64,000 bases of DNA from Paenibacillus massiliensis 2301065 = DSM 16942 (lineage in GTDB: Bacteria; Bacillota; Bacilli; Paenibacillales; Paenibacillaceae), in contig NZ_KB898185.1 of assembly GCF_000377505.1 (NCBI RefSeq), positions 496,001 to 560,000 on the forward strand, written 5' to 3'. Below the pieces are notes generated by a model, which ran no database searches, had not been told where the DNA came from, and worked only from the letters and a program-made list of their open reading frames with translations. The position numbers were made by a program, and so were the translations under genes. This document shows positions 1 through 9,508 of the stretch, in pieces (the stretch's first letter is position 1; the number at the start of each line of letters is the position of its first letter).

Positions 1-493
1 CGTGTCGAACCTCCTGCTCTACATTAGAGAGGATAATACTTCTTGCATCTTCCATAGTCAGATTGGAGATACGCTCCAGTTCCGTAACCTGACTCTTGTA
101 GATCGATTCAATTTGTTGCTGGGTTTCATCAATTCGTTTCTCTTTGTTAGCCACTTGTTCTTCTTTACGTTCCAGCGATTCTATTTTTTTATCCAGTGAC
201 TCTTCCTTTTGCAGCAATCGTCGTTCCTGCCGTTGAATTTCATTCCGACGTTCACGAGTTTCTTTTTCAGCCTCGTTACGGATGCGGTGGACTTCGTCCT
301 TCGCTTCCAGTACCGTTTCTTTTTTCAGTGCCTCTGCCTCTTTTTTAGCGTTTTCTACAATTTGAGCGGCAGCGTGTTCTGCACTGGAAATCTTAGCTTC
401 TGCAAGAGATTTCCGAATAAAATAACCGATCACGAACCCAAAGAATAATGCGGCTACAACGAGAATGATCGACAAGATCGTAGTAGGATCCAT
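1..493 (-). CDS. rny: Ribonuclease Y, N-terminal part (cut by window edge)
   Basis: Reading the minus strand from an ATG at 493 gives about 164 residues without a stop to the window edge. The start follows a strong GAGGAGGTGA ribosome binding site. Residues about 4-24 form one hydrophobic membrane anchor (ILSIILVVAALFFGFVIG), followed by a long Lys/Glu/Arg-rich coiled coil with repeated KKEAEAL and ERKEEQ heptads. This is the N-terminal layout of RNase Y, the membrane-bound endoribonuclease that starts mRNA decay in Firmicutes. The KH and HD catalytic domains lie outside the window. It sits downstream of recA-recX and has its own promoter. Confidence 0.93.
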   Translation of the reverse strand, partial: MDPTTILSIILVVAALFFGFVIGYFIRKSLAEAKISSAEHAAAQIVENAKKEAEALKKETVLEAKDEVHRIRNEAEKETRERRNEIQRQERRLLQKEESLDKKIESLERKEEQVANKEKRIDETQQQIESIYKSQVTELERISNLTMEDARSIILSNVEQEVRH

Positions 494-737
494 ACTGTTC
501 ACCTCCTCGTTGGTTCCTCCAAGGCATTCCTTGGGATTTGCAGTTGTCAGTTTTGCTCATCAATCATTAAGCAAGAATAACGGCAGCATGCCGTTTCATT
601 TCAGATGTACATGTGTACAGATGTCCACTTGTACAGGACCGCTCCAGCGGCATCACTTATGAATAGCAGTGAATCAGACCGTCGTGTCACTTTTTTGGAA
701 GGAAAAAGCGATCATCTGGCAGTACAGATTCATGTCC

Positions 738-767
738 ATTTTATTATTTGGCAATTGTCATTGTCAA
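738..767 (-). promoter_or_regulatory. Probable sigma-A promoter of rny
   Basis: On the minus strand a perfect -35 TTGACA (762-767) is followed by an 18-base spacer and a TAAAAT -10 (738-743), about 245 bases before the rny start. The rest of the 335-base gap between recX and rny holds no gene I can support. Confidence 0.6.
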
Positions 768-828
768 GAGAATGACATATTGAATCACATGTCAATGATT
801 TATAGACTCAGCCAAAAGCATAGACTCG

Positions 829-1659
829 TCATACTCCATCATACTCATCCTCATCAAGGCTGGCTTCTTCATGCTCCAATATTTGCTTGAGCACTCCCCT
901 CACCATTTCACCGGAAAACCCACGCCGCAGTAGATAAGCATACGTCTTGTTCCTTCTGTCCCGCAATTCACCACGAGTCTGCTTCCATTTCTTCATACCG
1001 GCTGCCAAAGCACTGTCCAGCTCCAGCTCATCCTCGACCTCGGCTAGCGCCTCTGCAATGGTGTGCTTCGCAATTCCCTTTTGCTGTAGCTCCTGCCGCA
1101 CCCATAGCTTGCCTTTGTACTGCTGCGAAATGCGTTGCTGCACCCACTGTCTGGCATATAGCTCATCATCAATCAGCTTTTCGTTGCCAAGCCGTATCAG
1201 GATCTCTTCAATAATGTCGGGAGCGATATCCTTTTGTAACAAACGCTGGGTGATCTCCATTTGAGTTCGAGGCTTGTGTGCCAGTGTCCGAAGTGCATGA
1301 ATGTAGGCCTGCTGCTTCTCATCCGCGAGTACAATTTCCTCCAGATCGGCCTTGGTGAATGTAGCGCCCTTGGTCATACGGTATTTGATCATGACATCTT
1401 CCAGTACAGACAGAATATGCTGACCAAAATGGATCATGTACCGTCCTCGATCCCGCCGTTTGCCAGGCTCTACACGTGTGATCTCCAATGTCACCCCTTC
1501 AGGCAAGTAGGATATACCGATTAAGTTCGTAGTTGGCGTAGAATTGTAACTCGCTTCCAATTCCTCTAGCTCGTCACCTTCCATTCCGTCCTTGCTGGTA
1601 TCGTTATTTCTACCAGGATTTCGTCCCGCTCCATATCGGTTGGTTCTCTTCCAGTTCAT
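829..1659 (-). CDS. recX: Regulatory protein RecX
   Basis: This 276-residue protein has the three-helix repeats of RecX from about residue 110 (RTLAHKPRTQMEITQRL, LIDDELYARQWVQQR, YKGKLWVRQELQQKGI). RecX binds RecA filaments and modulates strand exchange and SOS induction. The first 60 residues are polar and low in similarity to the family core, and the protein resembles the long Firmicute RecX form. The ATG is preceded by TGAGGAG at 8 bases. It lies about 180 bases downstream of recA, beyond the recA terminator, so it is expressed either by read-through or from an unseen promoter. Confidence 0.9.
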   Translation of the reverse strand: MNWKRTNRYGAGRNPGRNNDTSKDGMEGDELEELEASYNSTPTTNLIGISYLPEGVTLEITRVEPGKRRDRGRYMIHFGQHILSVLEDVMIKYRMTKGATFTKADLEEIVLADEKQQAYIHALRTLAHKPRTQMEITQRLLQKDIAPDIIEEILIRLGNEKLIDDELYARQWVQQRISQQYKGKLWVRQELQQKGIAKHTIAEALAEVEDELELDSALAAGMKKWKQTRGELRDRRNKTYAYLLRRGFSGEMVRGVLKQILEHEEASLDEDEYDGV

Positions 1660-1724
1660 GAATTAAGCTCCTCACTTCCATCCGTTCCCCTACTTTGCCA
1701 GAAAAGCAGTCTACAGATAAAATA

Positions 1725-1750
1725 ATGCCCTGCAATATCATGCAGGGCAT
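1725..1750 (-). terminator. Intrinsic terminator after recA
   Basis: A perfect 10-bp stem (ATGCCCTGCA with TGCAGGGCAT) and a 6-base loop, followed on the minus strand by TATTTTAT. It lies between recA and recX and probably limits recX expression relative to recA. Confidence 0.8.
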
Positions 1751-1841
1751 AATGATCATCATATTAAGATTCATTTAAGTTCTTTGGCGACTGGATAATA
1801 TTGGATAATACTAGATAGTGCTTAGGTAGTAAAGGGAAACA

Positions 1842-2903
1842 CTATTCAAGCTCCAGCAGTTCCTGCTCTTCCTTCGCTTCCTTAGCAGCCTGCTCTGCGG
1901 AAGGAGGTGCAACGGTTGTAACCAGATTGCTGACTGCGCGGATCTTTTGCTCAATAGTATCTGCGATAGCAGGGTTCTCTTTCAAGAACTGTTTCGCATT
2001 CTCACGGCCTTGTCCAAGACGCTCACCTTCGTACGAGTACCAGGCACCGCTCTTGTCGACAATGTCATGCTCCGTGCCCATGTCAATCAAGCTGCCTTCC
2101 TTGGAGATCCCTTCTCCATACATAATATCTACCTCAGCTTGCTTGAAAGGAGGAGCAACCTTGTTCTTCACTACTTTAATACGAGTGCGGTTACCCACGA
2201 TGTCATTGCCCATTTTCAAGCTCTCAATACGACGCACATCTAGACGTACAGTCGAGTAGAACTTCAAAGCACGTCCACCTGGAGTTGTCTCCGGATTACC
2301 GAACATAACGCCTACCTTCTCACGCAACTGGTTAATGAAGATCGCAATGGTCTTGGACTTGTTGATAGCACCAGACAACTTACGTAGCGCTTGGGACATC
2401 AGACGGGCCTGAAGACCCACGTGAGAGTCTCCCATCTCCCCTTCAATTTCAGCCTTTGGAACGAGTGCAGCAACGGAGTCTACAACAATGATATCTACAG
2501 CACCACTGCGTACCAGCGCTTCAGCAATTTCCAGTGCCTGCTCACCAGTGTCAGGCTGGGACAACAGCAACTCATCAATGTTCACGCCCAGCTTGCTAGC
2601 ATATGAAGGGTCAAGTGCATGCTCTGCATCAATAAAAGCAGCTTGTCCACCCGTTCTCTGCACCTCAGCAATCGCATGAAGAGCAACCGTCGTCTTACCT
2701 GAAGATTCCGGTCCATATATTTCAATAATCCGTCCTCTTGGGAACCCGCCAGTTCCCAGAGCGATATCTAATGCAATCGATCCACTGGGAACAGTTTCCA
2801 CCTGCATGTGGGTAGATTCTCCGAGCTTCATGATTGAACCTTTACCAAATTGCTTTTCTATCTGACGGAGCGCCATATCCAGCGCAGCACGACGATCTGA
2901 CAA
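1842..2903 (-). CDS. recA: Recombinase RecA
   Basis: RecA is the 353-residue DNA strand-exchange ATPase and SOS co-protease. The Walker A motif GPESSGKTT is at residues 64-72, followed by conserved RecA core segments ([42 protein letters not shown]). The C-terminal tail is acidic ([13 protein letters not shown]), as usual. Length is normal. The start is TTG, giving [19 protein letters not shown] lies about 10 bases upstream and no in-frame ATG fits. It is transcribed from a sigma-A promoter under a LexA box. Confidence 0.98.
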   Translation of the reverse strand: MSDRRAALDMALRQIEKQFGKGSIMKLGESTHMQVETVPSGSIALDIALGTGGFPRGRIIEIYGPESSGKTTVALHAIAEVQRTGGQAAFIDAEHALDPSYASKLGVNIDELLLSQPDTGEQALEIAEALVRSGAVDIIVVDSVAALVPKAEIEGEMGDSHVGLQARLMSQALRKLSGAINKSKTIAIFINQLREKVGVMFGNPETTPGGRALKFYSTVRLDVRRIESLKMGNDIVGNRTRIKVVKNKVAPPFKQAEVDIMYGEGISKEGSLIDMGTEHDIVDKSGAWYSYEGERLGQGRENAKQFLKENPAIADTIEQKIRAVSNLVTTVAPPSAEQAAKEAKEEQELLELE

Positions 2904-2974
2904 TTAGCTCACATCCTTCATGGTCAGCGTTTGCCTCGTGACTTCACTCAGCCCAACGCTCTATTTATACATAC

Positions 2975-3003
2975 ATCATACCTCGTTTGGAGACGTTTGC
3001 CAA
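2975..3003 (-). promoter_or_regulatory. Sigma-A promoter of recA
   Basis: Minus-strand -35 TTGGCA (2998-3003), 17-base spacer, -10 TATGAT (2975-2980). It lies about 75 bases upstream of the recA TTG and just downstream of the LexA box. Confidence 0.8.
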
Positions 3004-3012
3004 GCATTTTTT

Positions 3013-3026
3013 CGAACATACATTCG
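3013..3026 (-). promoter_or_regulatory. LexA (DinR) box of recA
   Basis: The minus strand reads CGAATGTATGTTCG, matching the Gram-positive SOS box CGAACN4GTTCG at all but one position. It ends about 10 bases before the -35, so LexA binding would control the recA promoter. Confidence 0.85.
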
Positions 3027-3050
3027 TTTTTTTACGTCCCAAAACAGCAA

Positions 3051-3081
3051 AAGAACCGTCGGCCATTTGACCACGGTTCTT
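3051..3081 (-). terminator. Intrinsic terminator after cinA
   Basis: A perfect 9-bp stem (AAGAACCGT with ACGGTTCTT), followed on the minus strand by TTGCTGTTTTG. It separates cinA from the recA promoter, so recA is its own transcription unit. Confidence 0.75.
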
Positions 3082-3237
3082 CCGTCTTTCTCCATTATAG
3101 CATTGTCCTGCCTCCAAAACAACGGCCCAGCACTGGCAAAATAGGTCACCTATCCCCATCTCTCGTGCCCAGCTGCCGCTAATGTCACAAGCAGTTCATA
3201 CTCTGGATACGGGATCAGACAGCATATCAGAGACCAC

Positions 3238-4503
3238 TCATGCCCCCTGATTCGCTACCAGGCATCTCCAGAGTCGATATAGAATGGACTTCACCGACCG
3301 CAGACGAATCGTCTCCCGGTTACCGTTCAGCCTCAACTCATAGATCTGCGTTTCCTGTTCTCGCTGTGCAATGGCAATATACACCAGACCTACTGGCTTA
3401 TGCTCAGAAAATGCCGGACCAGCGACACCGGTAATCGACAAGCCATAATCACTATCCGTAATCATGCGGACTTGCTCAGCCAGTACCTGGGCCACCTCTC
3501 GGCTGACTGCTCCAGGACTGTTCTCACCCTCCAGATAATGATGCGGCACGTTCAAGAGCTTCTCCTTCATCTCATTGGAGTAGCATACTATGCCGCCCTT
3601 TAGGACAGAGCCGCTCCCTGGTACAGAGGTAATATGCTCCATCAGCATCCCGCCAGTGCAGCTCTCTGCTGCACTCAACGTCAAGCCATCTCTGATCATC
3701 CAGTCGACCAGTGTCTTCTCCAGCGGTACATCCTCACTCGCATATAGATACTCAGCCAAGCGCTGCTGAATCTGTACCTCAGTCGAGTTCAACCGGACCA
3801 TAGCCTCACTTTCGCTTGAAGCCTTGGTGGATAGGCGAATTGTCACCTCTCCCTCCTTGGCATAAGGAGCAATTGTAGGGTCCGTCTGACTGTCAATGAG
3901 ATCAAGTAGCTTGGTCTCTAGTGCCGACTCACCAATACCAGCGAACTTGAGCATTTTGGAGTACAGGGCCAACTGCTCACCCTGCAATGCATGCTGCAGC
4001 AGCCATGGACGTGCCTCCGTCTCGAACATGGGAATCAACTCTTTAGGAGGTCCAGGCAGTACTACATAATACTTTCCATCCTGCTCCAGGCCATTCCCCA
4101 CAGCGAGTCCTGTCTCATTCGCCAGAGGCGTCGCTCCTTCCAATGTAAGCGCCTGGCGGCGGTTATTGTCAGTCATCTCGACACCACGATTACGGAAGAA
4201 GCCTTCAATCTTGTCCATCGACAGTCGATCCTCATGAAGCTCCCGTCCAAGCACAGCAGCCAACGCATCCTTGGTCAGATCGTCCTGAGTCGGGCCCAGA
4301 CCACCAGTCAAGAGCACCACATCAGCCCGTCCACTAGCAAGGCGAATGGCCTCCTGCAAGCGGTTCATATTATCGCCTACTACGGTCTGGAAATACACAT
4401 CAATTCCGATCGCTGCCAGTTCCTGTGACAAATACTGCGCATTCGTGTTCACAATTTGACCGAGCAGCAGCTCCGTACCTACTGCAATGATTTCTGCTCT
4501 CAT
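3238..4503 (-). CDS. cinA: CinA family protein (competence/damage-inducible; NMN deamidase domain)
   Basis: A 421-residue two-domain protein. The N-terminal MoCF-like domain (residues 1-170) carries GTELLLGQIVNTNA and LLTGGLGPTQDDLTKD. The C-terminal CinA domain (about 255-415) carries LSAAESCTGGML, the motif of nicotinamide mononucleotide deamidase, and SITGVAGP. The family recycles NMN formed by DNA ligase and, in competent species, is linked to RecA. Length is normal. The ATG follows ACGGAGGG. The order pgsA-cinA-recA is as in B. subtilis, but terminators on both sides make this a single-gene unit here. Confidence 0.95.
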   Translation of the reverse strand: MRAEIIAVGTELLLGQIVNTNAQYLSQELAAIGIDVYFQTVVGDNMNRLQEAIRLASGRADVVLLTGGLGPTQDDLTKDALAAVLGRELHEDRLSMDKIEGFFRNRGVEMTDNNRRQALTLEGATPLANETGLAVGNGLEQDGKYYVVLPGPPKELIPMFETEARPWLLQHALQGEQLALYSKMLKFAGIGESALETKLLDLIDSQTDPTIAPYAKEGEVTIRLSTKASSESEAMVRLNSTEVQIQQRLAEYLYASEDVPLEKTLVDWMIRDGLTLSAAESCTGGMLMEHITSVPGSGSVLKGGIVCYSNEMKEKLLNVPHHYLEGENSPGAVSREVAQVLAEQVRMITDSDYGLSITGVAGPAFSEHKPVGLVYIAIAQREQETQIYELRLNGNRETIRLRSVKSILYRLWRCLVANQGA

Positions 4504-4588
4504 ATTCTCGCCCTCCGTTAATTCTTGCCCTAATTATGCGATTACTAGGTACAATATATGGATCACTGCACACATCTGAAATGAAAAA

Positions 4589-4610
4589 GCAATAGGTAGC
4601 GCCCTATTGC
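4589..4610 (-). terminator. Intrinsic terminator between pgsA and cinA
   Basis: A perfect 8-bp stem (GCAATAGG with CCTATTGC) and a 6-base loop, followed on the minus strand by TTTTTCATTT. It would end pgsA transcription. A second hairpin nearer to pgsA is listed separately. Confidence 0.7.
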
Positions 4611-4700
4611 AATTTATTTAACGCCTACTTATCAGGATTGACACACTTACGAATGAAAGCCACATAACTTACAGTCCAGTCTTTCAGCTATAAGGAGCAG

Positions 4701-4726
4701 AATGACCCGGGATCGCCCGAGTCATT
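4701..4726 (-). repeat. Hairpin just downstream of pgsA
   Basis: An 11-bp stem on the minus strand (AATGACTCGGG with CCCGGGTCATT, one G-U pair) starts 10 bases after the pgsA stop. It lacks a good T-run, so it may stabilise the mRNA 3' end or work with the stronger terminator at 4589-4610. Confidence 0.5.
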
Positions 4727-4736
4727 CATACACCAT

Positions 4737-5324
4737 CTACACATTGGAAGAACGGATTAAATGCATGTTCTTCGCGAAATAGTCATAGCCCGAATACAGT
4801 GTCACGATCGCTGCAGCCCACACCGCAATCTGATCGAACGGGATACCGAAAAATATAAAAGGGAAGTTGTTAATTAGCAGGGCGACAATGGCTACGATTT
4901 GTATGATTGTCTTCAATTTACCCCAGTTGCTGGCTGCTACAACAGAGCCATCCAGCAATGCAATTTGGCGCAAGCCCGTTACAGCGAATTCGCGGCTGAT
5001 AATAATGACTGCAATCCAAGAATCCATCTTACCCAGCTCAACCAGCGAGATGAAAATGGCTGTAACCAGCAGCTTATCAGCGAGAGGGTCCAGCAGTTTG
5101 CCCAGATTAGTCACCATGTTATGCTTGCGAGCCAGGTAGCCATCAATACCATCCGTACTAGCCGCAATAATGAAGATTAATGCTGCGAGCAACTGATTAA
5201 ATGGAAGATGAAATGTTCCCCAGCGAATCGGGTCCGGGTAAAATTCAAAATCCACAAGAAGGCATACCATCATTACCGGAATGAGGCCTATGCGCGCCAA
5301 TGTAATTTTGTTGGGTAAATTCAC
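4737..5324 (-). CDS. pgsA: CDP-diacylglycerol--glycerol-3-phosphate 3-phosphatidyltransferase
   Basis: This membrane enzyme makes phosphatidylglycerol phosphate, the first committed step to phosphatidylglycerol and cardiolipin. The CDP-alcohol phosphotransferase signature is intact: DGIDGYLAR, then G and LLDPLADK at the required spacing. Several membrane helices follow (ITLARIGLIPVMMVC, LLAALIFIIAAS, IIQIVAIVALLI). I use a GTG start (VNLPNKITLAR) because GGGGAGAG lies just before it; an upstream in-frame ATG adds nine residues without a site. A strong promoter precedes it. Confidence 0.94.
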   Translation of the reverse strand: MNLPNKITLARIGLIPVMMVCLLVDFEFYPDPIRWGTFHLPFNQLLAALIFIIAASTDGIDGYLARKHNMVTNLGKLLDPLADKLLVTAIFISLVELGKMDSWIAVIIISREFAVTGLRQIALLDGSVVAASNWGKLKTIIQIVAIVALLINNFPFIFFGIPFDQIAVWAAAIVTLYSGYDYFAKNMHLIRSSNV

Positions 5325-5419
5325 AATACACTCTCCCCTATATTCTTTCATCTAATTTCTAATTATGTACAGAAAGCTACCTCTACTATTCTGAAGAAGT
5401 ATCATGCTATCCGCTATTC

Positions 5420-5449
5420 AGTATAATACACGCCCGAAATGCATGTCAA
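5420..5449 (-). promoter_or_regulatory. Sigma-A promoter of pgsA
   Basis: A perfect -35 TTGACA (5444-5449), 18-base spacer and TATACT -10 (5420-5425) on the minus strand. The -35 overlaps the stop codon of the upstream araC-type gene, so the accessory block ends exactly against the housekeeping promoter. Confidence 0.8.
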
Positions 5450-6378
5450 AGACGCTTCTCCCCAGCATTTGGACGATTTCCCTCCCGTGCAGTCTCCTGG
5501 AACCCCCCACGGAAGCTACTCGGTGATTCACCCGTCCAGCGCTTGAACTGGCGGCTGAAATGGGCAATGCTCTGATAGCCCAGCCTACGCGACACCTGCT
5601 CCACAGTGAGCTCCGGGTCCATTAGGAGCAGCTTGGACTTCTTGAGCATCAGCATAGTCATGTACTGCCGTGGAGATAGTCCGTACACACGATTGAACAT
5701 TCGATTAATTGCGGACGTACTGTAGCCAACCTCGGAAGCAATTCGTGTAATTGTCTCTGTCTCGCGGTATGCACCGTTAATGGACGTATGATCCTCGACG
5801 GATCTTTCGATTCGCTCCGCAACACGTGCTGCAGCTTGTGTCATGCGTATATGCCCTGCCCCAATCGCCTGCACAGAGAGCGAGCTGCTAAGCGCAGCAA
5901 ACAGTTCAAAGAGAGCAGACAACACATTCATGCGCACCTCCAGGCTAGGCGTAGGGGCATCTTGTGTCAGTTCGATCAGCTTGTCCAGCGCAGGGCGAAT
6001 TGCTGCAGCAAGCTCACTCGAGGCTGCATGGAAGCAATGAGGATTGCGGTTCAGCAATTCGCGAAAGGATACATCATCTACATCAAAATGAAGACAATAG
6101 TAGGTCATATCATGCCCCTCAGCGACCCGACTCTCGTGCTCATCATCGGGCCGAAGCAGCAGCAAATCCCCAGGCCCTTGTACATACCTTTGGCGATTCA
6201 CAACGCTCTCCTGCACTCCCGACAGTACCAGGTTAACCTCGAACAACGGATGTCTGTGACTTTCGTATGTCCATTGCTTCTCTACTGTTCGTAGATGGGC
6301 CCCAAACACGCGAAATGTGGAATCCATGTCCGGCAGCATACGTTCTGATCTTGTATATCTTTCATTGATCTGTCCCAT
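5446..6378 (-). CDS. AraC family regulator with N-terminal sugar-sensing cupin
   Basis: About 310 residues. The N-terminal half is an AraC-type cupin (ESHRHPLFEVNLVLSG, GDLLLLRPDDEHE). The C-terminal 100 residues hold two helix-turn-helix motifs (ITRIASEVGYSTSAINRMF; LTVEQVSRRLGYQSIAHFSR, ending FKRWTGESPSSFR). It is divergent from the GH43 xylosidase gene, which it probably activates in response to a xylan-derived sugar (inference). I place the start at an ATG preceded by GGAGGG at about 9 bases; an in-frame GTG 39 bases upstream lacks a good site. Confidence 0.87.
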   Translation of the reverse strand: MGQINERYTRSERMLPDMDSTFRVFGAHLRTVEKQWTYESHRHPLFEVNLVLSGVQESVVNRQRYVQGPGDLLLLRPDDEHESRVAEGHDMTYYCLHFDVDDVSFRELLNRNPHCFHAASSELAAAIRPALDKLIELTQDAPTPSLEVRMNVLSALFELFAALSSSLSVQAIGAGHIRMTQAAARVAERIERSVEDHTSINGAYRETETITRIASEVGYSTSAINRMFNRVYGLSPRQYMTMLMLKKSKLLLMDPELTVEQVSRRLGYQSIAHFSRQFKRWTGESPSSFRGGFQETAREGNRPNAGEKRL

Positions 6379-6494
6379 TTCCCTTGATCCCTCCGGTACA
6401 GTTATCTTCTGAACCACCTTGAACGATTTGGATAAACATGAACCTGCTATGGATATGTATAGCGTGGACTCTCATTGCTATGATAACATTACCG

Positions 6495-6523
6495 ACCCAT
6501 TTTTTTAAAGTTACAGAATGGGT
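6495..6523. promoter_or_regulatory. Inverted repeat in the araC-xynB divergent region
   Basis: Half-sites ACCCATT (6495-6501) and AATGGGT (6517-6523) are separated by 15 bases, about two helical turns centre to centre. The position, 45-75 bases before the xylosidase start, suits an activator site for the divergent AraC regulator. Function is inferred from position only. Confidence 0.4.
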
Positions 6524-6567
6524 AAATCATCCGTCATACTTATTTTATAACAAGGAGTGTATAATCT

Positions 6568-8178
6568 ATGGCTAGCATTCAAAATCCAATCCTGACCGGC
6601 TTCAACCCTGATCCCAGCATTTGCAGGGCTGGCGACGATTACTACATTGCAGTGTCTACCTTCGAATGGTTCCCGGGTGTAGGAATCTATCACTCCAAGG
6701 ATCTGAAGCATTGGCGTCTTGTCTCACGGCCTCTATCCCGATTAAGTCAGCTGAATATGACCGGCAACCCCGATTCAGGCGGTGTCTGGGCTCCGCAGCT
6801 ATCCTACAGCGATAATCAATTCTGGCTCATCTACACAGATGTCAAAGTAACAGAGGGCCCCTGGAAGGACTGTCACAACTATCTGGTTACTTGTGAGACG
6901 ATCGACGGCGAGTGGAGCGAGCCTATTCATATGAACAGCTCTGGGTTTGACCCCTCGTTATTTCATGATGAGGACGGCAGAACATATTTCGTCAACATGG
7001 TGTGGGACCATCGTGCAGAGCAGCACTCCTTCTATGGCATTGTATTGCAGGAGTATAGCGCATCCGAGGGCAAGCTGATCGGGCCGAAGGAAATCATATT
7101 CAAGGGCACTGACATCAAGCTAACCGAGGCTCCACATCTGTACAAAATCGGAAATTACTATTACTTGCTAACCGCAGAGGGTGGCACAAGGTATCACCAT
7201 CAGTCGACGATTGCCCGGTCTAAAAATATACACGGTCCTTACGAGGTACATCCACACAATCCGCTGCTATCCTCCTTCGGAGCACCGCGTAACCCTTTGC
7301 AAAAGGCCGGACACTCCTCAATTGTGAAAACGCATACAGATGAGTGGTTTCTTGTGCACCTCACTGGAAGACCGTTGCCGCGAGAGAATGAACCCCTATT
7401 AGATCCTCGCGGCTATTGTCCACTGGGGAGAGAGACTGCCATTCAACGGCTGGAATGGAAAGAGGATTGGCCCTATGTTGTTGGAGGCCATGCACCATCG
7501 TTGCACATTGAAGGACCTAACATCCCTAATGCTCCCTGGGAGCCTGATATCGCGGAGAAGGATGATTTTGACAGCAATCAGCTGAATCTTCATTTCCAGA
7601 CCTTACGCATTCCTCTGGGCAATGACATTGTATCCTTGACGGATAATCCTGGGCATCTGCGTCTGTATGGCAGAGAATCCCTGACCTCACGTTTTACACA
7701 GGCATTTGTCGCGAGACGCTGGCAGCATTTTTACTTCACGGCAGAGACGAAGCTGCGCTTCGAGCCCGCAACTTTTCAACAAGCAGCCGGCCTTGTCAAT
7801 TATTATAACACCGAGAACTGGACCGCCTGTCAGGTTACATGGGATGAGGAGAAGGGACGAATTCTGGACATTTCAGTCAATGATAATCTTAGCTTTTCAC
7901 AGCCTCTGCAGGATCAGAAGATCATCCTGCCGCCAACGTCAGAATACGTATATATGCGTGTAGAGGTGAACCTTGACATCTATAGATACTCTTATTCCTT
8001 GGACGGCAGCACCTGGGAGACCGTACCGATTGATTTCCCTTCCTATAAGCTGTCCGACGATTACATTCGCGGTGGCGGGTTCTTTACTGGAGCCTTTGTG
8101 GGCATGCAATGCCAGGATACATCAGGTCAAGGCCTACATGCCGACTTTGACTACTTTACTTACAAGCCACGCTCATAA
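6568..8178 (+). CDS. xynB: Beta-xylosidase, glycoside hydrolase family 43
   Basis: A 536-residue cytoplasmic enzyme with no signal peptide. It closely resembles B. subtilis XynB: the five-blade GH43 propeller opens with [16 protein letters not shown]. Catalytic residues are at the expected places: Asp15 (base), Asp128 in SSGFDPS and Glu187 in LTEAPH. A C-terminal beta-sandwich (about 330-536) completes the GH43_11 form. It releases xylose from the non-reducing end of xylo-oligosaccharides. AAGGAG precedes the ATG. It is the only plus-strand gene of the xylan locus and ends at a strong terminator. Confidence 0.95.
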   Translation: MASIQNPILTGFNPDPSICRAGDDYYIAVSTFEWFPGVGIYHSKDLKHWRLVSRPLSRLSQLNMTGNPDSGGVWAPQLSYSDNQFWLIYTDVKVTEGPWKDCHNYLVTCETIDGEWSEPIHMNSSGFDPSLFHDEDGRTYFVNMVWDHRAEQHSFYGIVLQEYSASEGKLIGPKEIIFKGTDIKLTEAPHLYKIGNYYYLLTAEGGTRYHHQSTIARSKNIHGPYEVHPHNPLLSSFGAPRNPLQKAGHSSIVKTHTDEWFLVHLTGRPLPRENEPLLDPRGYCPLGRETAIQRLEWKEDWPYVVGGHAPSLHIEGPNIPNAPWEPDIAEKDDFDSNQLNLHFQTLRIPLGNDIVSLTDNPGHLRLYGRESLTSRFTQAFVARRWQHFYFTAETKLRFEPATFQQAAGLVNYYNTENWTACQVTWDEEKGRILDISVNDNLSFSQPLQDQKIILPPTSEYVYMRVEVNLDIYRYSYSLDGSTWETVPIDFPSYKLSDDYIRGGGFFTGAFVGMQCQDTSGQGLHADFDYFTYKPRS

Positions 8179-8330
8179 TGCGAGCCATCGTCGTCATTGC
8201 ACCCATTGTTAGACGCTTCAATGTACCACCAATATTGGGTAAGCTCAAATTTGCTAAGATAGTCATTCTACGTGCGATCCAGGCCGCAAACAAAGGCGTG
8301 CTAGGCAGCAAAGTATTCAACAGATTATAT

Positions 8331-8375
8331 AAGAAAGGCATCCTGCCAGGACATAGCCCTGAGGATGCCTTTCTT
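8331..8375. terminator. Bidirectional terminator between xynB and the sugar permease operon
   Basis: A perfect 14-bp stem (AAGAAAGGCATCCT with AGGATGCCTTTCTT) around a 17-base loop. T-rich sequence follows on both strands, so it can end both convergent units. The rest of the 330-base gap (8179-8510) shows no supported gene. Confidence 0.85.
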
Positions 8376-8510
8376 CATATCTTCATATTCTCTCATCCTG
8401 GTTGCTCAATTGTAGCGGCACCGCAAGAGGCTTAGCTGATTCTTGTCATTGCTGTTGTTAATTTGGCTGTTAATCTGTGTATTTTCTTCGTTTATTAAAA
8501 CAGGCTAGAA

Positions 8511-9395
8511 TCAGCCTTTGACCGAACCAGCTGCGATTCCTTCTACTATGCGGTCACTGAGAAAGAGAAACATAACAAGTATAGGCAGAATACTGATCAT
8601 CAACGTCGCGCCGATCGCTCCCCAATCCGTCGTATATTGACCAATGAAGTTCTGCACGCCAACCGTTAGCGTTTTGAGCATATCCGAGCTAATGAAGGTA
8701 TTCACGAAAATAAATTCATTCCAGTTATAAATCATGTTAATAATCGTGGTCGTCGCAAGCACCGAGCCAGTCATCGGCAGTACGACCTGAAAAAATACCC
8801 GGTGTACCGAGCAGCCATCCATCACAGCGGCCTCCTCCACCTCTCTGGGTAGCGTGTAATAAAAGCCCAGCAGAATCAGGATCGTAATCGGCATATTGAA
8901 AGCCACATAGGCCAGAATCAGAGACAACGGATGATCCGTTAATCCAATTCGATTAAACATGCTAAATAAGGGGATAAGTGTGGAATGGACGGGAATCATC
9001 ATCGCCACCATGAATAAGCCAAGGACGAAGGAGCTCCCCCGCCACTTCATTCTCGTAATGGCAAAGGTTACAAGACTCCCCAGTATTACCGTCAACAAGG
9101 TAGCCGTTATTGTAATCCACACACTGTTCAAAAAGTATACACTGATATTCCCCGCGTTCCATACCTTGCCGTAATTCTCCCAGCGCAGCTCCCCAGGTAG
9201 AGACAACGGCGGAAGATTGAATACCTCCTGATTGTTTTTCAGTGAGAACAGCAGGAGCCACACGAGCGGGAACAACTGAAAGATAGCCACTGCGCACAAA
9301 ATTAAATATAGTAGTACATAGCCGAGCTTTCGCAGGGGGCGAGAAATGAAGGTTGTACGCTTGGTTTGCGGCTTATACGCAGCTTCGAATCGCAT
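8511..9395 (-). CDS. Carbohydrate ABC transporter permease (MalG/CUT1 type)
   Basis: About 294 residues with six predicted membrane helices and the cytoplasmic EAA loop EEAAVMDGCSVHRVFF, which contacts the ATPase. It is the second membrane subunit of the upstream importer (solute-binding protein 10606-11937, permease 9509-10390). I choose the ATG at 9395 because AGGAGGTG lies 8 bases before it; a start 45 bases upstream has no site. No ATP-binding subunit is encoded nearby, as is common for CUT1 importers that share a MsmX-type ATPase. Confidence 0.92.
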   Translation of the reverse strand: MRFEAAYKPQTKRTTFISRPLRKLGYVLLYLILCAVAIFQLFPLVWLLLFSLKNNQEVFNLPPLSLPGELRWENYGKVWNAGNISVYFLNSVWITITATLLTVILGSLVTFAITRMKWRGSSFVLGLFMVAMMIPVHSTLIPLFSMFNRIGLTDHPLSLILAYVAFNMPITILILLGFYYTLPREVEEAAVMDGCSVHRVFFQVVLPMTGSVLATTTIINMIYNWNEFIFVNTFISSDMLKTLTVGVQNFIGQYTTDWGAIGATLMISILPILVMFLFLSDRIVEGIAAGSVKG

Positions 9396-9508
9396 GTAGC
9401 ACACCTCCTGACTAGTTATTAAATTGCTGAAGTGGACCATTATATTGACAGTCTTACTCTAGATCTACGCCCTATAGATCCACGTGCTTTAGATTCACGT
9501 TTCTACAG

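Noticed and set aside
781..805. Hairpin-like TGACAT/ATGTCA near the rny promoter
   Set aside because: Only 6-bp arms with a 10-base loop and no T-run; it overlaps promoter sequence and is not a convincing terminator.
8178..8435. 85-codon plus-strand frame after xynB
   Set aside because: It runs straight through the bidirectional terminator hairpin and has no ribosome binding site.
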